Both the position numbers and the translations under genes were made by a program. The notes beneath the pieces were generated by a model that saw only the letters and a program-made list of their open reading frames with translations, ran no database searches and was not told the origin of the DNA. This document shows, piece after piece, positions 50,246-60,506 of a DNA stretch of 64,000 nucleotides. The stretch comes from Acidobacteriota bacterium (GTDB lineage: Bacteria; Acidobacteriota; Thermoanaerobaculia; Multivoradales; Multivoraceae). The DNA is taken from positions 1-64,000 of the forward strand of contig JAPPFP010000009.1 in assembly GCA_028877275.1 (NCBI GenBank). The letters are read 5' to 3'. Positions within the stretch are counted from its first letter, which is position 1; every line of letters begins with the position of its first letter.

Positions 50246-51934
50246 CTAGATCGACTTCGGGCCGACCTTCCCCGTCGAGGTCAGGTTCGTCCCCGTCAGG
50301 GGGTCGTGCACCGTGATCACGTACGAGTGCTCGCGGCGGCGGAGCTGCAAATCGGTCTCGTAGTAGAAGAACTGGCCGGGCTGCGGCTCCTCGAGGCCGG
50401 TGATCGGGACCTTCTCGAAGGACACCTCGGAGCGGTTGCCGCCTTCGTCCATCGCCGTCACGCGAACCTCCACCACGCTCAGCCATTCGCCGGCCATGGG
50501 CAGGAGCTGGATCTCGTCGAGGGGGATCGCCACCTCGACGTTCACCGCCATCTTGCGCAGGCCGGTGCGAACCGGTTTGGAGAAGTGCACTTCAAGGGGT
50601 AGTGCGTCGGGCGGATTCCCGAACAGCAGGGCGGCCTTCGCCGTCATGTCGAGTTCGTGGTCGCGCGACATGTCGACGTAGCCTTCGCGTGCGCGGGCGT
50701 TGAGGTCGGCGCGGCCTGCGAGCCGTACCGCGATCTGATGGAACCTGTCGTCCTCTCGCCGTCGAGGCTCGAAGCCGAGCCAGTAGTACGAGCGGGTATC
50801 CGCGACGACGCTGGCCAGCGCCACGTCCCGCCGGAAGTTGACGAGCGGGACCCCGCCGGTCGAGCGGGCCAGCAGATGCAGCGTGCTGTGCACCGTGTCT
50901 TCCCTGTCGAGCGCAGCGGTAAGCGCGTCTGCAAGGTCGACTACTCCGTCCGCGCGCACCCCGCTCGACGCGTCGCCCCCGAAGCTCCTCGCGGGGCCAG
51001 GCACGTCCACCGGGTAGAGCGAAAAGCCGATCAGGTTCGCCGTCGACACCAGAGGACCGTAGAGGTCATCCTCGCTCATTATCCGGCGATCCAGCGGCAG
51101 GCCGCCATCGGGCAGCCTCGCTCGCGTGTAGATGGCCACGGACCTGGGCCAGCCGCCAGCAAGGAGCAGCATCACCTTGCGGCCGGGCTGGCGGGAGAAC
51201 TGACGCATCGTAGCCATCGCGGCCAGCACCGAACTCTCCAACTGGTTCGTCAGGCGCTCCCTGTAGGAGTGTTGCGCTCTGGAGAAGAGGGAGGCAAGGC
51301 TCCTGGAGCCTTCGGGCTGGACCGCTTCGACATCCGCTCGCACTTGCCGGTCCGTGTCGGCGAGGCTCCGTGCGGTGAGCTGCTTCATGCCGCGAGTCGG
51401 CCGCTCGCGCGCCCGGTCCAGCGCCTCCTCCAGCTCCATCGAGCTCGGCGTCCAGCCCGTCAGCGTCTCGGCGCTCTTGCCGTCGAACGCGACGATGGCC
51501 ACGCGGTCGACCGGACGCAGCGTTCCGAGGTCGTCCCTCAGGCGGTCGAGCACCCTGTTCCGGTCGCGCTTGATCGAGAACAGGTCGTCGATGAAAACCA
51601 GGAAGTTCGTGCCCACCGGCGCGTTCGGGTCCACGCTTGGCACCGCGGCCATGTCGCCATTCCGGGCCCCCGTGGCGAGGCCGTCCTCGATCTCCGTGAA
51701 GTAGTCGATCGGTGTGGGCTTGCCGTCGACGAGGAGTTCGAAGTCCGAGGCCTCCAGGCCCTGGACGCGGTTTCCCTGACGGTCCGTGACGACCACTTCG
51801 ACGTTGACGACGCGAACGTCGATCGTTTCCGAAAACACTTCCGGAATCTCCACCTCCTGGCCCGGTGCCGGGGCAACCGCCCACACCAGGGTCGCGAGAA
51901 GCCAGGCGACCTGGAGCGTTCGCCGGGACTTCAC
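50246..51934 (-). CDS. Secreted VWFA-related protein of the Acidobacteria type
   Basis: The 562-residue GTG-start protein has a signal peptide (about 8-25). The N-terminal segment VVNVEVVVTDRQGNRVQGLEASDFELLVDGKP is the hallmark of the VWFA-related domain family abundant in Acidobacteria. In the A-domain the metal site is imperfect: FLVFIDDLFSIKRDR replaces a strict DxSxS. The C-terminal 150 residues are beta-rich. These proteins probably bind surface or extracellular partners; no enzyme activity is expected. The family is the best taxonomic clue in the window. Confidence 0.85.
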   Translation of the reverse strand: MKSRRTLQVAWLLATLVWAVAPAPGQEVEIPEVFSETIDVRVVNVEVVVTDRQGNRVQGLEASDFELLVDGKPTPIDYFTEIEDGLATGARNGDMAAVPSVDPNAPVGTNFLVFIDDLFSIKRDRNRVLDRLRDDLGTLRPVDRVAIVAFDGKSAETLTGWTPSSMELEEALDRARERPTRGMKQLTARSLADTDRQVRADVEAVQPEGSRSLASLFSRAQHSYRERLTNQLESSVLAAMATMRQFSRQPGRKVMLLLAGGWPRSVAIYTRARLPDGGLPLDRRIMSEDDLYGPLVSTANLIGFSLYPVDVPGPARSFGGDASSGVRADGVVDLADALTAALDREDTVHSTLHLLARSTGGVPLVNFRRDVALASVVADTRSYYWLGFEPRRREDDRFHQIAVRLAGRADLNARAREGYVDMSRDHELDMTAKAALLFGNPPDALPLEVHFSKPVRTGLRKMAVNVEVAIPLDEIQLLPMAGEWLSVVEVRVTAMDEGGNRSEVSFEKVPITGLEEPQPGQFFYYETDLQLRRREHSYVITVHDPLTGTNLTSTGKVGPKSI

Positions 51935-51952
51935 TGACGCTCGCCGCCTACC

Positions 51953-53011
<1,059 letters not shown>

Positions 53012-53015
53012 CTCG

Positions 53016-54893
53016 TCAAGCTCCGGCCATCTGCTGGGCAATCGCCTGGATCCGATGGAGGATCTCGTCTCGCGTGAAGGGCTTGCCTTCGACCTTGGAG
53101 TAGGTCTCGATGTCCTTCAGGTAGCGGGCGCGCAGCAGCAGGGCCAACTGGCCCAGGTTCATCTCGGGCACGAGAACGCGCTCGAAGCGATCGAGCACGT
53201 CGCCCAGGTTGCGCGGGAAGGGGTTGAGGTGCTTCAGGTGGGCGCGACTGACGGTGAGGCCGTCGGCCCGTGCCTGGTTCACGGCGCCTGTGATGGCGCC
53301 CAGCGTACTGCCCCAGCCGAGGACGAGGAGCTTGCCGCTCTGCGGTCCTTCGACCTCGATCTCGGGAATCTCGTTCGCGATCCGGGCGACCTTCTCGGCG
53401 CGGAGCCGCACCATGTGGTCGTGGTTCTCCGGTTCGTAGTTCACGTTCCCGGTGACGTCTTCCTTCTCGAGACCGCCGATGCGGTGCTCGAGCCCCGGAG
53501 TGCCTGGGATCGCCCAGGGCCGGGCCAGGGTTTCCTGATTCCGCATGTAGGGCATGAAGCCCTCGGCCTCCTGGTGGAAATCGACGCGGAGGTCGGGGAG
53601 ATCCTCGACCTCGGGGATGCGCCACGGCTCGGCGCCGTTCGCGATGTAGCCGTCCGAGAGCAGCACGACCGGAGTCATGTAGTTCGTCGCGAGGCGCACG
53701 GCCTCGAGCGCCGTATCGAAGCAGTCGGCGGGCGAGGAGGCGGCGATCACCGGTACGGGCGACTCGTTGTTGCGCCCGAACATGACCTGCAGCAGGTCAG
53801 CCTGCTCCGTCTTCGTCGGCAGACCGGTCGACGGCCCGCCCCGCTGGATGTCGCAGATCACGAGCGGCAGCTCGACCATCACGGCGAGATTGATGCCCTC
53901 GGCCTTTAGCGCGATGCCGGGTCCGCTCGAGCAACTGACGCCGAGCGCCCCGCCGAAGGACGCGCCGATCGCGGAGCAGACCGCGGCGATCTCGTCCTCG
54001 GCCTGGTAGGTGGTGACGCCGAAGTGCTTGTAGGTCGCCAGCTCGTGGAGCACGTCGCTCGCCGGCGTGATCGGGTAGGCGCCGAGGAACAGCGGCAGGC
54101 CGCTCCGGCGGCTCGCCGCGACCAGACCGATCGCGAGCGCCGAGTTGCCGTGGATGCTGCGGTAAGTGCCGGGCTCGAGCCTGGCCGGCTCCACGTCGTA
54201 CCGGACCTGGAAGGCGTCGGTGATGTCGCAGAAGTTCCAGCCCGCCTTCATCACCTTGACGTTCGCCTCGGCGATCTCGGGCCGGCGCCGGAACTTGACC
54301 CGCAGCCAGTCGATCGTCGGCTCGAGGGGCCGGCTGAACAGCCAGTAGATCATCCCCAGGGCGAGGAAGTTCTTGCACCGGTCCTTGGAACGGACGTCGA
54401 GCTCGCTCTCCTCCAGCGCTCGCCGGGTCATGGTGGTCAGGGCCACCTGGTACAGCCGGAAGGCGTTCAGGCTGTCGTCCTCGAGCGGGTTCGACTCGTA
54501 GCCGGCGCGCTTCAGGTTGCGCGGCGTGAACTCGTCCGTGTTGACGATGATCACGCCGTTGTCCCGCAGGTCGCGGAGGTTCGCCTTGAGCGCCGCCGGG
54601 TTCATCGCGACGAGCACGTCCGGCGCGTCGCCGGGTGTGTGGATGTCGTGGTCGGCGATCCGGACCTGGAACGCCGAAACACCCGGCAGGGTCCCCGCCG
54701 GGGCCCGGATCTCGGCCGGGAAGTCGGGCAGCGTGGACAGGTCGTTGCCGATCAGCGCCGACGTGTTCGTGAACTGGGTCCCGGTGAGTTGCATGCCGTC
54801 GCCCGAGTCGCCGGCGAAGCGAATGACGACGTCGGAAACCGTCGCCTCAGCGGCTTTGCCGGCATCCGTCTGCCCTGCGATCGGGAGGGTCAT
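53016..54893 (-). CDS. korA: 2-oxoacid:ferredoxin oxidoreductase, fused gamma-alpha subunit
   Basis: The 625-residue protein fuses the gamma domain (about 20-190, FAGDSGDGMQLTGTQF and VSAFQVRIADHDI) to the alpha domain (HGNSALAIGLVAASRRSGLPLFLGAYPITPASDVLHEL, QAEDEIAAVCSAIGASFGGALGVSCSSGPG). It forms the 2-oxoglutarate-type enzyme with KorB, replacing or complementing a lipoamide-dependent dehydrogenase. I chose the ATG at 54893; earlier in-frame sequence reads into the divergent promoter region. No strong ribosome-binding site is visible before it. Confidence 0.92.
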   Translation of the reverse strand: MTLPIAGQTDAGKAAEATVSDVVIRFAGDSGDGMQLTGTQFTNTSALIGNDLSTLPDFPAEIRAPAGTLPGVSAFQVRIADHDIHTPGDAPDVLVAMNPAALKANLRDLRDNGVIIVNTDEFTPRNLKRAGYESNPLEDDSLNAFRLYQVALTTMTRRALEESELDVRSKDRCKNFLALGMIYWLFSRPLEPTIDWLRVKFRRRPEIAEANVKVMKAGWNFCDITDAFQVRYDVEPARLEPGTYRSIHGNSALAIGLVAASRRSGLPLFLGAYPITPASDVLHELATYKHFGVTTYQAEDEIAAVCSAIGASFGGALGVSCSSGPGIALKAEGINLAVMVELPLVICDIQRGGPSTGLPTKTEQADLLQVMFGRNNESPVPVIAASSPADCFDTALEAVRLATNYMTPVVLLSDGYIANGAEPWRIPEVEDLPDLRVDFHQEAEGFMPYMRNQETLARPWAIPGTPGLEHRIGGLEKEDVTGNVNYEPENHDHMVRLRAEKVARIANEIPEIEVEGPQSGKLLVLGWGSTLGAITGAVNQARADGLTVSRAHLKHLNPFPRNLGDVLDRFERVLVPEMNLGQLALLLRARYLKDIETYSKVEGKPFTRDEILHRIQAIAQQMAGA

Positions 54894-55033
54894 GGTGGTT
54901 CTTGGGATGTGGCAGCCGGGCGCTAACGGGGAGCGGGACCTTTGCCCGCCGCCGCGCCTGCGGGCTCCGTCCGCGGGACAGTCTGGGGCAGATAGTACCA
55001 TGACGCTGCCCCGCGCAACGCCGAGAACCTCAG

Positions 55034-57097
55034 GTGCCCAGTCGCGAGAAAAGAGCGAGCCGAAGCAGGCCACGGCGGCGAGTCGCCTGGCTGTCCGGGG
55101 CGGCTCTCGCCCTGGCGCTTTCGATCGTCACGGTGTCGCTGAATGCGCCCCTGGCGCTCAAGCTGCTGGCGTGGACCCTGATCACGATCGTCGGTGGTGC
55201 AGTCGGTTGGACTCTTCTGGTCTGGCTCCAGCGGAGGTTGCTGTGGCGGGTGGGCCGGCGACTCGCGTTCAGCTACGTGCTGCTGGGTCTGCTGCCGTTC
55301 CTGCTCAGCCTGGTGCTCGTCGTCGTCGCCGCCTATCTGCTCTCCGGCTTCTTTCTCGGTCATCTCTATCGCGACGCGGCGATCGGTCTCCACGAGGAAC
55401 TCGAGGCGGTGTCCGGGTTCCTTCTCCAGCCTCTCGAGATGGGGCTTCTGGATCCCTCGGCGCTGCCCGCCGCGCAGGGTGGCGCCGCGCTGGCGTACTA
55501 CCAGGGCGACCTCCGGGTGGGCGGGGATTCGCGGGCGCCGGCGTCCTTTCCGGCGTGGCTGGAGACGGACCGGGCGACCGACGGCCAGCGGCGGCGGAGC
55601 AGGGTACCGCCGCTGGTCGTACTGCCCGACGGTTCGGCCACCCTTGCGGCGGTCTTTCGCCGGGGAACCTCGGGGGTCGTTGCGTTCTACGACCCGGCGG
55701 CAAGGGGGTTGCTGGAACGGGAGCTGAGCCGGCGAAGCGACGTCTGGACCCAACTCCGCGGTCCGGGCGAGACGGAAGGTGGGGGCTGGACGGTCCAGAT
55801 CGGCGGGGACGCGCAGTTCGTGCTGCAGCCGTTGGCGCGGACCGGCGGAGGCGCTGAGCGGCAGGCGTTCTTCGAGTCCCTGAATGCGAGCTCTCCCTTG
55901 AGCATCGTCGGTGTCGAGATGGCCGGGCCACTCCATGCGTTCGTCGACGGCGCGCCGGTCTCACCCCCGGTCTCAGCGTCCCTGGCGGCGACCCAGCCGA
56001 TCGTCTTCCGCCATCTCTTCTCGGCCTCGGGCCAGGTGGACACGCTGGGCTGGTTCTTCTTCGGCCTTGCCACTTTCCTGCTCTTCGACGTCTTCGTCGC
56101 GGCGACGGTCATGGCCATGTTCATGATCCTCGGGCTCAGCCGGGCCGTGAACCGGCTGAGCGCGGCCACCGGGGCCGTGCAGGCGGGCGACTTCACGGCC
56201 CGCATTCCCGTGCGGCGCAAGGATCAGCTCGGCGCTCTCCAGCGGTCGTTCAACGAGATGGCTGCGGGCCTCGAGCGCCTGATCGCCGAGCGCACCGCCC
56301 GGCGCGCCCTGGAGCGGGAACTCGAGTTCGCCCGCGAGGTCCAGAAGAACCTGATCCCGGGCCAGGGACTGCAGGTTGAGGGCGTCGAGTTCGCCACTTT
56401 CTTCGAGCCTTCGGCCGCGATCGGGGGCGACTACTTCGACATCCTCAGGCTTCCCGGTGAGTGGGAAGGGGACAGGGACCGGCTTGGTGTGGTCATCGCG
56501 GATGTGGCCGGCCACGGCCTCTCGGCCGGCCTTCGCATGGCGATGCTCAAGGCTGGCCTGCTGACCCTGGTGGAGGAGGGCAAACCGGCGCGGCAGTTGC
56601 TTCCCGCGCTGGACGGCCTCGTACGCAAGGAGAGCGACCGCGTGTTCGTCACCGCGAGTCTCTCCCTGATCGACGTGTCGACCGGCGTGGTCGAGATGAC
56701 GAACGCCGGCCATCCTCCCGCCTACCTGCTGCGGAACGGCGAGATCGAGGAGATCCTGCTTTCCGGGTCCCCGCTCGGCGCGCTCGGCGCGGACTACGGC
56801 TTCCGGCGGTTCGAACTTGAGCCCGGCGATGTCATGGTCTGGCTCTCGGACGGCTTCATCGAGGCCGCGGACGCCGACGGCGAAGTCTTCGGCTACGAGC
56901 GCACGATCGACTCCCTCAAGGGCTCGGCTGATAGCGCCCTGGAAGTGCGGGACCGCATTCTCGGCGACATCCGCCGCTACACCGAAGGCGTGGGTGCCGA
57001 GGATGATCTCACTCTGGTCGTGATGCGTTACCAGCCGGAGGCGGCGACCTCCGAAACGCCGGTCGACCAGGAGCTGCTGCGGGCGGCCGGCGGCTGA
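55034..57097 (+). CDS. Membrane-bound HAMP/PP2C (RsbU/SpoIIE-type) phosphatase
   Basis: The 687-residue GTG-start protein has three N-terminal membrane helices (about 18-105) and an extracytoplasmic sensor of about 220 residues. One more helix (about 340-370) and a HAMP domain (SRAVNRLSAATGAVQAGDFTARIPV) follow. The C-terminal SpoIIE/PP2C domain (about 435-675) has GGDYFDILRL, VVIADVAGHGLSAGLRMAML and ALGADYGF with acidic metal ligands. Such phosphatases act on anti-sigma antagonists in partner-switching pathways. No RsbV/RsbW-like gene is near. The sensor ligand is unknown. Confidence 0.88.
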   Translation: MPSREKRASRSRPRRRVAWLSGAALALALSIVTVSLNAPLALKLLAWTLITIVGGAVGWTLLVWLQRRLLWRVGRRLAFSYVLLGLLPFLLSLVLVVVAAYLLSGFFLGHLYRDAAIGLHEELEAVSGFLLQPLEMGLLDPSALPAAQGGAALAYYQGDLRVGGDSRAPASFPAWLETDRATDGQRRRSRVPPLVVLPDGSATLAAVFRRGTSGVVAFYDPAARGLLERELSRRSDVWTQLRGPGETEGGGWTVQIGGDAQFVLQPLARTGGGAERQAFFESLNASSPLSIVGVEMAGPLHAFVDGAPVSPPVSASLAATQPIVFRHLFSASGQVDTLGWFFFGLATFLLFDVFVAATVMAMFMILGLSRAVNRLSAATGAVQAGDFTARIPVRRKDQLGALQRSFNEMAAGLERLIAERTARRALERELEFAREVQKNLIPGQGLQVEGVEFATFFEPSAAIGGDYFDILRLPGEWEGDRDRLGVVIADVAGHGLSAGLRMAMLKAGLLTLVEEGKPARQLLPALDGLVRKESDRVFVTASLSLIDVSTGVVEMTNAGHPPAYLLRNGEIEEILLSGSPLGALGADYGFRRFELEPGDVMVWLSDGFIEAADADGEVFGYERTIDSLKGSADSALEVRDRILGDIRRYTEGVGAEDDLTLVVMRYQPEAATSETPVDQELLRAAGG

Positions 57098-57106
57098 GGA
57101 GAAGCG

Positions 57107-57799
57107 GTGCGCGTCATCGTCGGGGTCGCGCTGGCGGCCACGGTTCTGCTCGCGGGCGCTGGGGCGGCCGGCGCGGAACTCGCGATCCTGACCAACGGTC
57201 ATCGCTACAAGGTCACCGGGTGGGAAGTCCAGCACCGTGGCGAGGTCGTGGGCGCCGAGCGGATCCGGCTGATCCTCGAGAGCGGAGGCGCGGTCACCCT
57301 GCCGCTGATGCAGGTCGAACGCATCGTCGATGACGAGATCGTCGAGGAGCCGCCACCGGACTCACCGGCTGAACCCGGTTTCACGTTCGACTACCGGGCT
57401 GGGCAGACGGCGCCGGCGACGCCCTACGGAGAGCTCTTCCTCCAGGTCGGCCGCGAGCACGAGCTGAATCCCGATCTTCTGGCGGCTCTGGCGAGGGCCG
57501 AGTCGAACTACGATCCGGGCGCCGTGTCCTCCAAGGGTGCCCGCGGGCTGCTCCAGTTGATGCCGGCGACAGCCGAGCGGTTCGGCGTGTCGGCGCGGGA
57601 GCTTCACGACCCGGCCCGCAACGTGCTGGCGGCGGCCCGCTACCTGACCTGGCTTCGCCGCCGCTTCGAGGACGATCTGCCGCGCGTGCTCGCCGGCTAC
57701 AACGCCGGCGAAGGCGCCGTCGACGCCCATGACGGCGTTCCGCCCTACCGCGAGACGGTGACCTTCATCGGCCGCGTCTACGGCTTCCTCGGCCTGTAA
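57107..57799 (+). CDS. Secreted lytic transglycosylase (SLT domain)
   Basis: The 230-residue GTG-start protein has a signal peptide (about 1-23), an N-terminal beta segment and a C-terminal SLT domain. The catalytic Glu132 is in ALARAESNYDPGAVS, with the family's KGARGLLQLMPATAERFGV and AGYNAGEGAV. It cleaves peptidoglycan to 1,6-anhydro-MurNAc products. It starts 9 nt after the phosphatase and is probably co-transcribed with it. Confidence 0.92.
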   Translation: MRVIVGVALAATVLLAGAGAAGAELAILTNGHRYKVTGWEVQHRGEVVGAERIRLILESGGAVTLPLMQVERIVDDEIVEEPPPDSPAEPGFTFDYRAGQTAPATPYGELFLQVGREHELNPDLLAALARAESNYDPGAVSSKGARGLLQLMPATAERFGVSARELHDPARNVLAAARYLTWLRRRFEDDLPRVLAGYNAGEGAVDAHDGVPPYRETVTFIGRVYGFLGL

Positions 57800-57810
57800 A
57801 CACTGGGTGA

Positions 57811-57852
57811 GCCGGCCTTCTGGCCGGCATCAGCGCGATGCCGCGAAGCGGC
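57811..57852. terminator. GC-rich hairpins between convergent genes
   Basis: GCCGGCC and GGCCGGC form a perfect 7-bp stem with a TTCT loop (57811-57828). A smaller GCCGC/GCGGC hairpin with a GAA loop follows at 57840-57852. They lie between the transglycosylase stop and the end of the minus-strand recombinase. There is no T-run, so this is a possible bidirectional terminator only. Confidence 0.45.
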
Positions 57853-57874
57853 GAGCCCGAGCTACTCCGCGTCT

Positions 57875-58816
57875 TTACCGCGCCCGCGGGTGGTACTGGT
57901 CGTACAGCGTCCGCAGGCGGTGCTCGTGGATGTGCGTGTAGATCTGCGTTGTCGTGATGTTCGCGTGTCCGAGCATCACCTGGACGGCGCGCAGGTCGGC
58001 GCCGTGTTCCAGCAGATGGGTGGCGAAGCTGTGGCGCAGCACATGGGGGGAGAGATCGGGTATCCCGGCCCCCCGGCCGTAGTTCCTGAGCAGCTTCCAG
58101 AATCCCTGCCGCGTCAGGCCCTGGCCGCGGTAGCTCACGAACACGACGTCGTGCCTGCCTTTCGCCATCTCCGGCCGCACCTCGAGGAGGTAGCGCTGAA
58201 GCCAGTCCTCGGCCGATTCGCCGACCGGTACGACCCGTTCCTTGGCCCCCTTGCCGAACGCGATGAGGTACCCGGCGTCGAGCTGAAGCTGGGTGCGCTC
58301 GAGGCCGACCATCTCACTGACGCGGAGGCCGGTGGCGTAAAGCAGCTCGATCATCGCGCGGTCGCGGACCCCCGCCGGCCGGCTGACGTCCGGGGCGTCG
58401 AGCAGCGCCTGGACCTGATCTTCGCGCAGCACCTTGGGTAGCCGGCGCGGCAGTCTGGGGGGGTAGAGGTTGACCGCCGGATTGTCGCCCCGGTCGCCTT
58501 CGTTCACCAGGAACGCGTAGAACCGGCGCATCGAGACGAGGGCGCGGCTCACCGAGCGGGGCGACAGCCCGTCCCGGCGCAGGCGCCGCAGGTGCCGGCC
58601 GAGCTGATCGACGGACGCCGTCAACAGGTCGCCGCCGGCGTCCTCGAGGTTGCCCGCCAGCCGCACCAGGTCGCGCCGGTAGGCATCCACGGTGTGCTGG
58701 GAGAGGCCGCGCTCCACCAGCAGCCCGTCGAGATAGCGGTCGAGCGTCCGCTCGCTCTCGGACACCTTTGCGGGCCTGCTCAGCGTGTTCGTAGCGGCCA
58801 TTCCTATAGCCAGCAA
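57875..58816 (-). CDS. xerD: Tyrosine recombinase of the XerC/XerD type
   Basis: The 313-residue protein should resolve chromosome dimers with a Xer partner. The N-terminal SAM-like core-binding domain spans about 22-110. The catalytic residues are all present: Arg165 (ATGLRVSEM), Lys189/192 (GKGAKERVVPVG), His258 and Arg261 (SPHVLRHSFATHLLEHGAD), His284 (LGHANITTTQIY) and Tyr293. It starts from TTG at 58816 with GGAG upstream; an ATG at 58801 is the alternative. No attachment site or mobile-element cargo is nearby, so a housekeeping Xer is likelier than an integrase. XerC cannot be excluded. Confidence 0.85.
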   Translation of the reverse strand: MLAIGMAATNTLSRPAKVSESERTLDRYLDGLLVERGLSQHTVDAYRRDLVRLAGNLEDAGGDLLTASVDQLGRHLRRLRRDGLSPRSVSRALVSMRRFYAFLVNEGDRGDNPAVNLYPPRLPRRLPKVLREDQVQALLDAPDVSRPAGVRDRAMIELLYATGLRVSEMVGLERTQLQLDAGYLIAFGKGAKERVVPVGESAEDWLQRYLLEVRPEMAKGRHDVVFVSYRGQGLTRQGFWKLLRNYGRGAGIPDLSPHVLRHSFATHLLEHGADLRAVQVMLGHANITTTQIYTHIHEHRLRTLYDQYHPRAR

Positions 58817-58845
58817 TCTATCAGTCTCCGCGCTACGATTCCCGC

Positions 58846-60480
58846 ATGACGAAACGAACTCTCGCGCTCCCGGTTTCGCTTCTTCTTTGCCTCGTCGCCT
58901 GCGGACAGCCGGCGCCCGATACCGCGACCCAGCTCGCCACCTGGATCGCCGACCTGTCCGACGACGCGATGGAGGGCCGCGGCCCGGGTACCGCCGGTGA
59001 CGTCATGGCGCGGCAGTACATCGCCGACGTGATGGCAGGGATGGGCCTCGAACCCGCCGCCGCGGACGGCGGCTGGGAGCAGCCGTTCGACATCGTCAGC
59101 GTCGACGCCACCGTGCCCGCAACCTGGACCTTCACCTCGGGCAGCGGCGACAGCGTCGAGTTCACCTTCTGGGACGAGTTCATCGCGCACAGCGGCGTGC
59201 AGTCGGAGCAGGCCGCGATCGAAGACGCCGAGGTCGTGTTCGTCGGCTACGGCATCCAGGCGCCCGAGTACGGCTGGGACGACTATGGTGATGCGGACCT
59301 CGCCGGCAAGGTGCTGGTCATGCTGAACAACGACCCGGACTGGGATCCGGACCTGTTCGAAGGCGACCGCCGCTTGTACTACGGTCGCTGGACCTACAAG
59401 TACGAAAGCGCCGCGGCCCAGGGCGCTGCCGGCGCGATCGTCATCCACACGACCCCCTCGGCCGGCTACCCGTTCCAGGTCGTGCAGACCTCCTGGACCG
59501 GCCCGCAGTTCGAGTTGCCCGACGAGGGCGAACCCCGCACCCAGATCAACGCCTGGCTGACGGAAGAGGCGTCACGCCGCCTGTTCGAACACGCCGGCGT
59601 CGACTACGACGAGACGCTGGAGTCGGCCCGCAGCGCTGATTTCAGGCCCGTGTCGCTCGGCCTGTCGACGAGTCTGGCGCTGACCAACACCGTCACCAGC
59701 GAGCAGACCGCCAACGTGCTCGGCGCACTGCCTGGCAGCGACCCGGAACTCGCCGACGAGTGGATCGTCTTCACCGCCCACCACGACCACCTCGGCGTTT
59801 CGCCGGACGAGAGCCTGGAAGACCGCATCTACAACGGCGCGCTGGACAACGCGGCTGGGGTCGCCCAGGTGCTCGCCATTGCCAGCAAGCTGGCGGCGCA
59901 GAGTCCGGGTCCGAGCCGCTCCATGCTGTTCGCCCTCGTCGGCGCCGAGGAACAGGGTCTGCTCGGATCCGAGTACTACGCCGCTCATCCCACCGTGCCC
60001 CCCGGCAAGATGGCCGCGAACATCAACTACGACGGCGGCAACCAGTGGGGCCGGACCAGCGACGTCACCTACATCGGCTACGGCAAGTCGAGCCTGGACG
60101 CCGTCGTCGAGGCCGCGGCCGCCGAGCAGGGCCGCACTGTTCTGCCCGACCAGTTCCCCGCCAACGGCTACTTCTACCGCTCGGACCAGTTGAACTTCGC
60201 CCGCATCGGCGTGCCGGCCATCTATCTCGACAACGGCACGGACTTCATCGACCAGCCCGAGGGCTGGGGTCGTGAGGTCCTGCAGGCCTGGACCGAGAAC
60301 ATCTACCACCAGGTGTCAGACGAGTACGGCGAGGACTGGAACCTCGACGGCATGGTCGACGACGTCGAGCTCGGCCTGGCCTGCGCCCTCGCGATATCCG
60401 GGAACCCCGAACTCCCGTCCTGGAATCCCGGCGACGAGTTCGAAGCCGCCCGCCTGGCGGCACTTGCCGCCGTCGAGTAG
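58846..60480 (+). CDS. M28-family metallopeptidase lipoprotein
   Basis: The 544-residue protein has a lipoprotein signal with Cys19 in the lipobox LVAC. A PA-type insertion (YYGRWTYKYESAAAQGAAGAIVIH) precedes the M28 domain. Zinc ligands are in HHDHLG, the NGALDNAAG aspartate, GAEEQGLLGS, a YDGGNQWG aspartate and YHQVSDEY. It probably trims peptides in the periplasm. A TACGAT lies 7 nt before the ATG and no ribosome-binding site is visible, so a leaderless message is possible. It diverges from the recombinase. Confidence 0.9.
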   Translation: MTKRTLALPVSLLLCLVACGQPAPDTATQLATWIADLSDDAMEGRGPGTAGDVMARQYIADVMAGMGLEPAAADGGWEQPFDIVSVDATVPATWTFTSGSGDSVEFTFWDEFIAHSGVQSEQAAIEDAEVVFVGYGIQAPEYGWDDYGDADLAGKVLVMLNNDPDWDPDLFEGDRRLYYGRWTYKYESAAAQGAAGAIVIHTTPSAGYPFQVVQTSWTGPQFELPDEGEPRTQINAWLTEEASRRLFEHAGVDYDETLESARSADFRPVSLGLSTSLALTNTVTSEQTANVLGALPGSDPELADEWIVFTAHHDHLGVSPDESLEDRIYNGALDNAAGVAQVLAIASKLAAQSPGPSRSMLFALVGAEEQGLLGSEYYAAHPTVPPGKMAANINYDGGNQWGRTSDVTYIGYGKSSLDAVVEAAAAEQGRTVLPDQFPANGYFYRSDQLNFARIGVPAIYLDNGTDFIDQPEGWGREVLQAWTENIYHQVSDEYGEDWNLDGMVDDVELGLACALAISGNPELPSWNPGDEFEAARLAALAAVE

Positions 60481-60506
60481 CCGGCGGGTTACCAGGAGAG
60501 GACTCA

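Noticed and set aside
54894..55033. A divergent promoter pair between korA and the phosphatase
   Set aside because: TACTAT on the minus strand near 54997 has only a poor TTGCGC partner 15 nt away, so I could not support it.
57875..58816. The tyrosine recombinase as the integrase of a genomic island
   Set aside because: It has Xer length and motifs. No tRNA attachment site, direct repeats or island genes surround it; the only tRNA is about 31 kb away.
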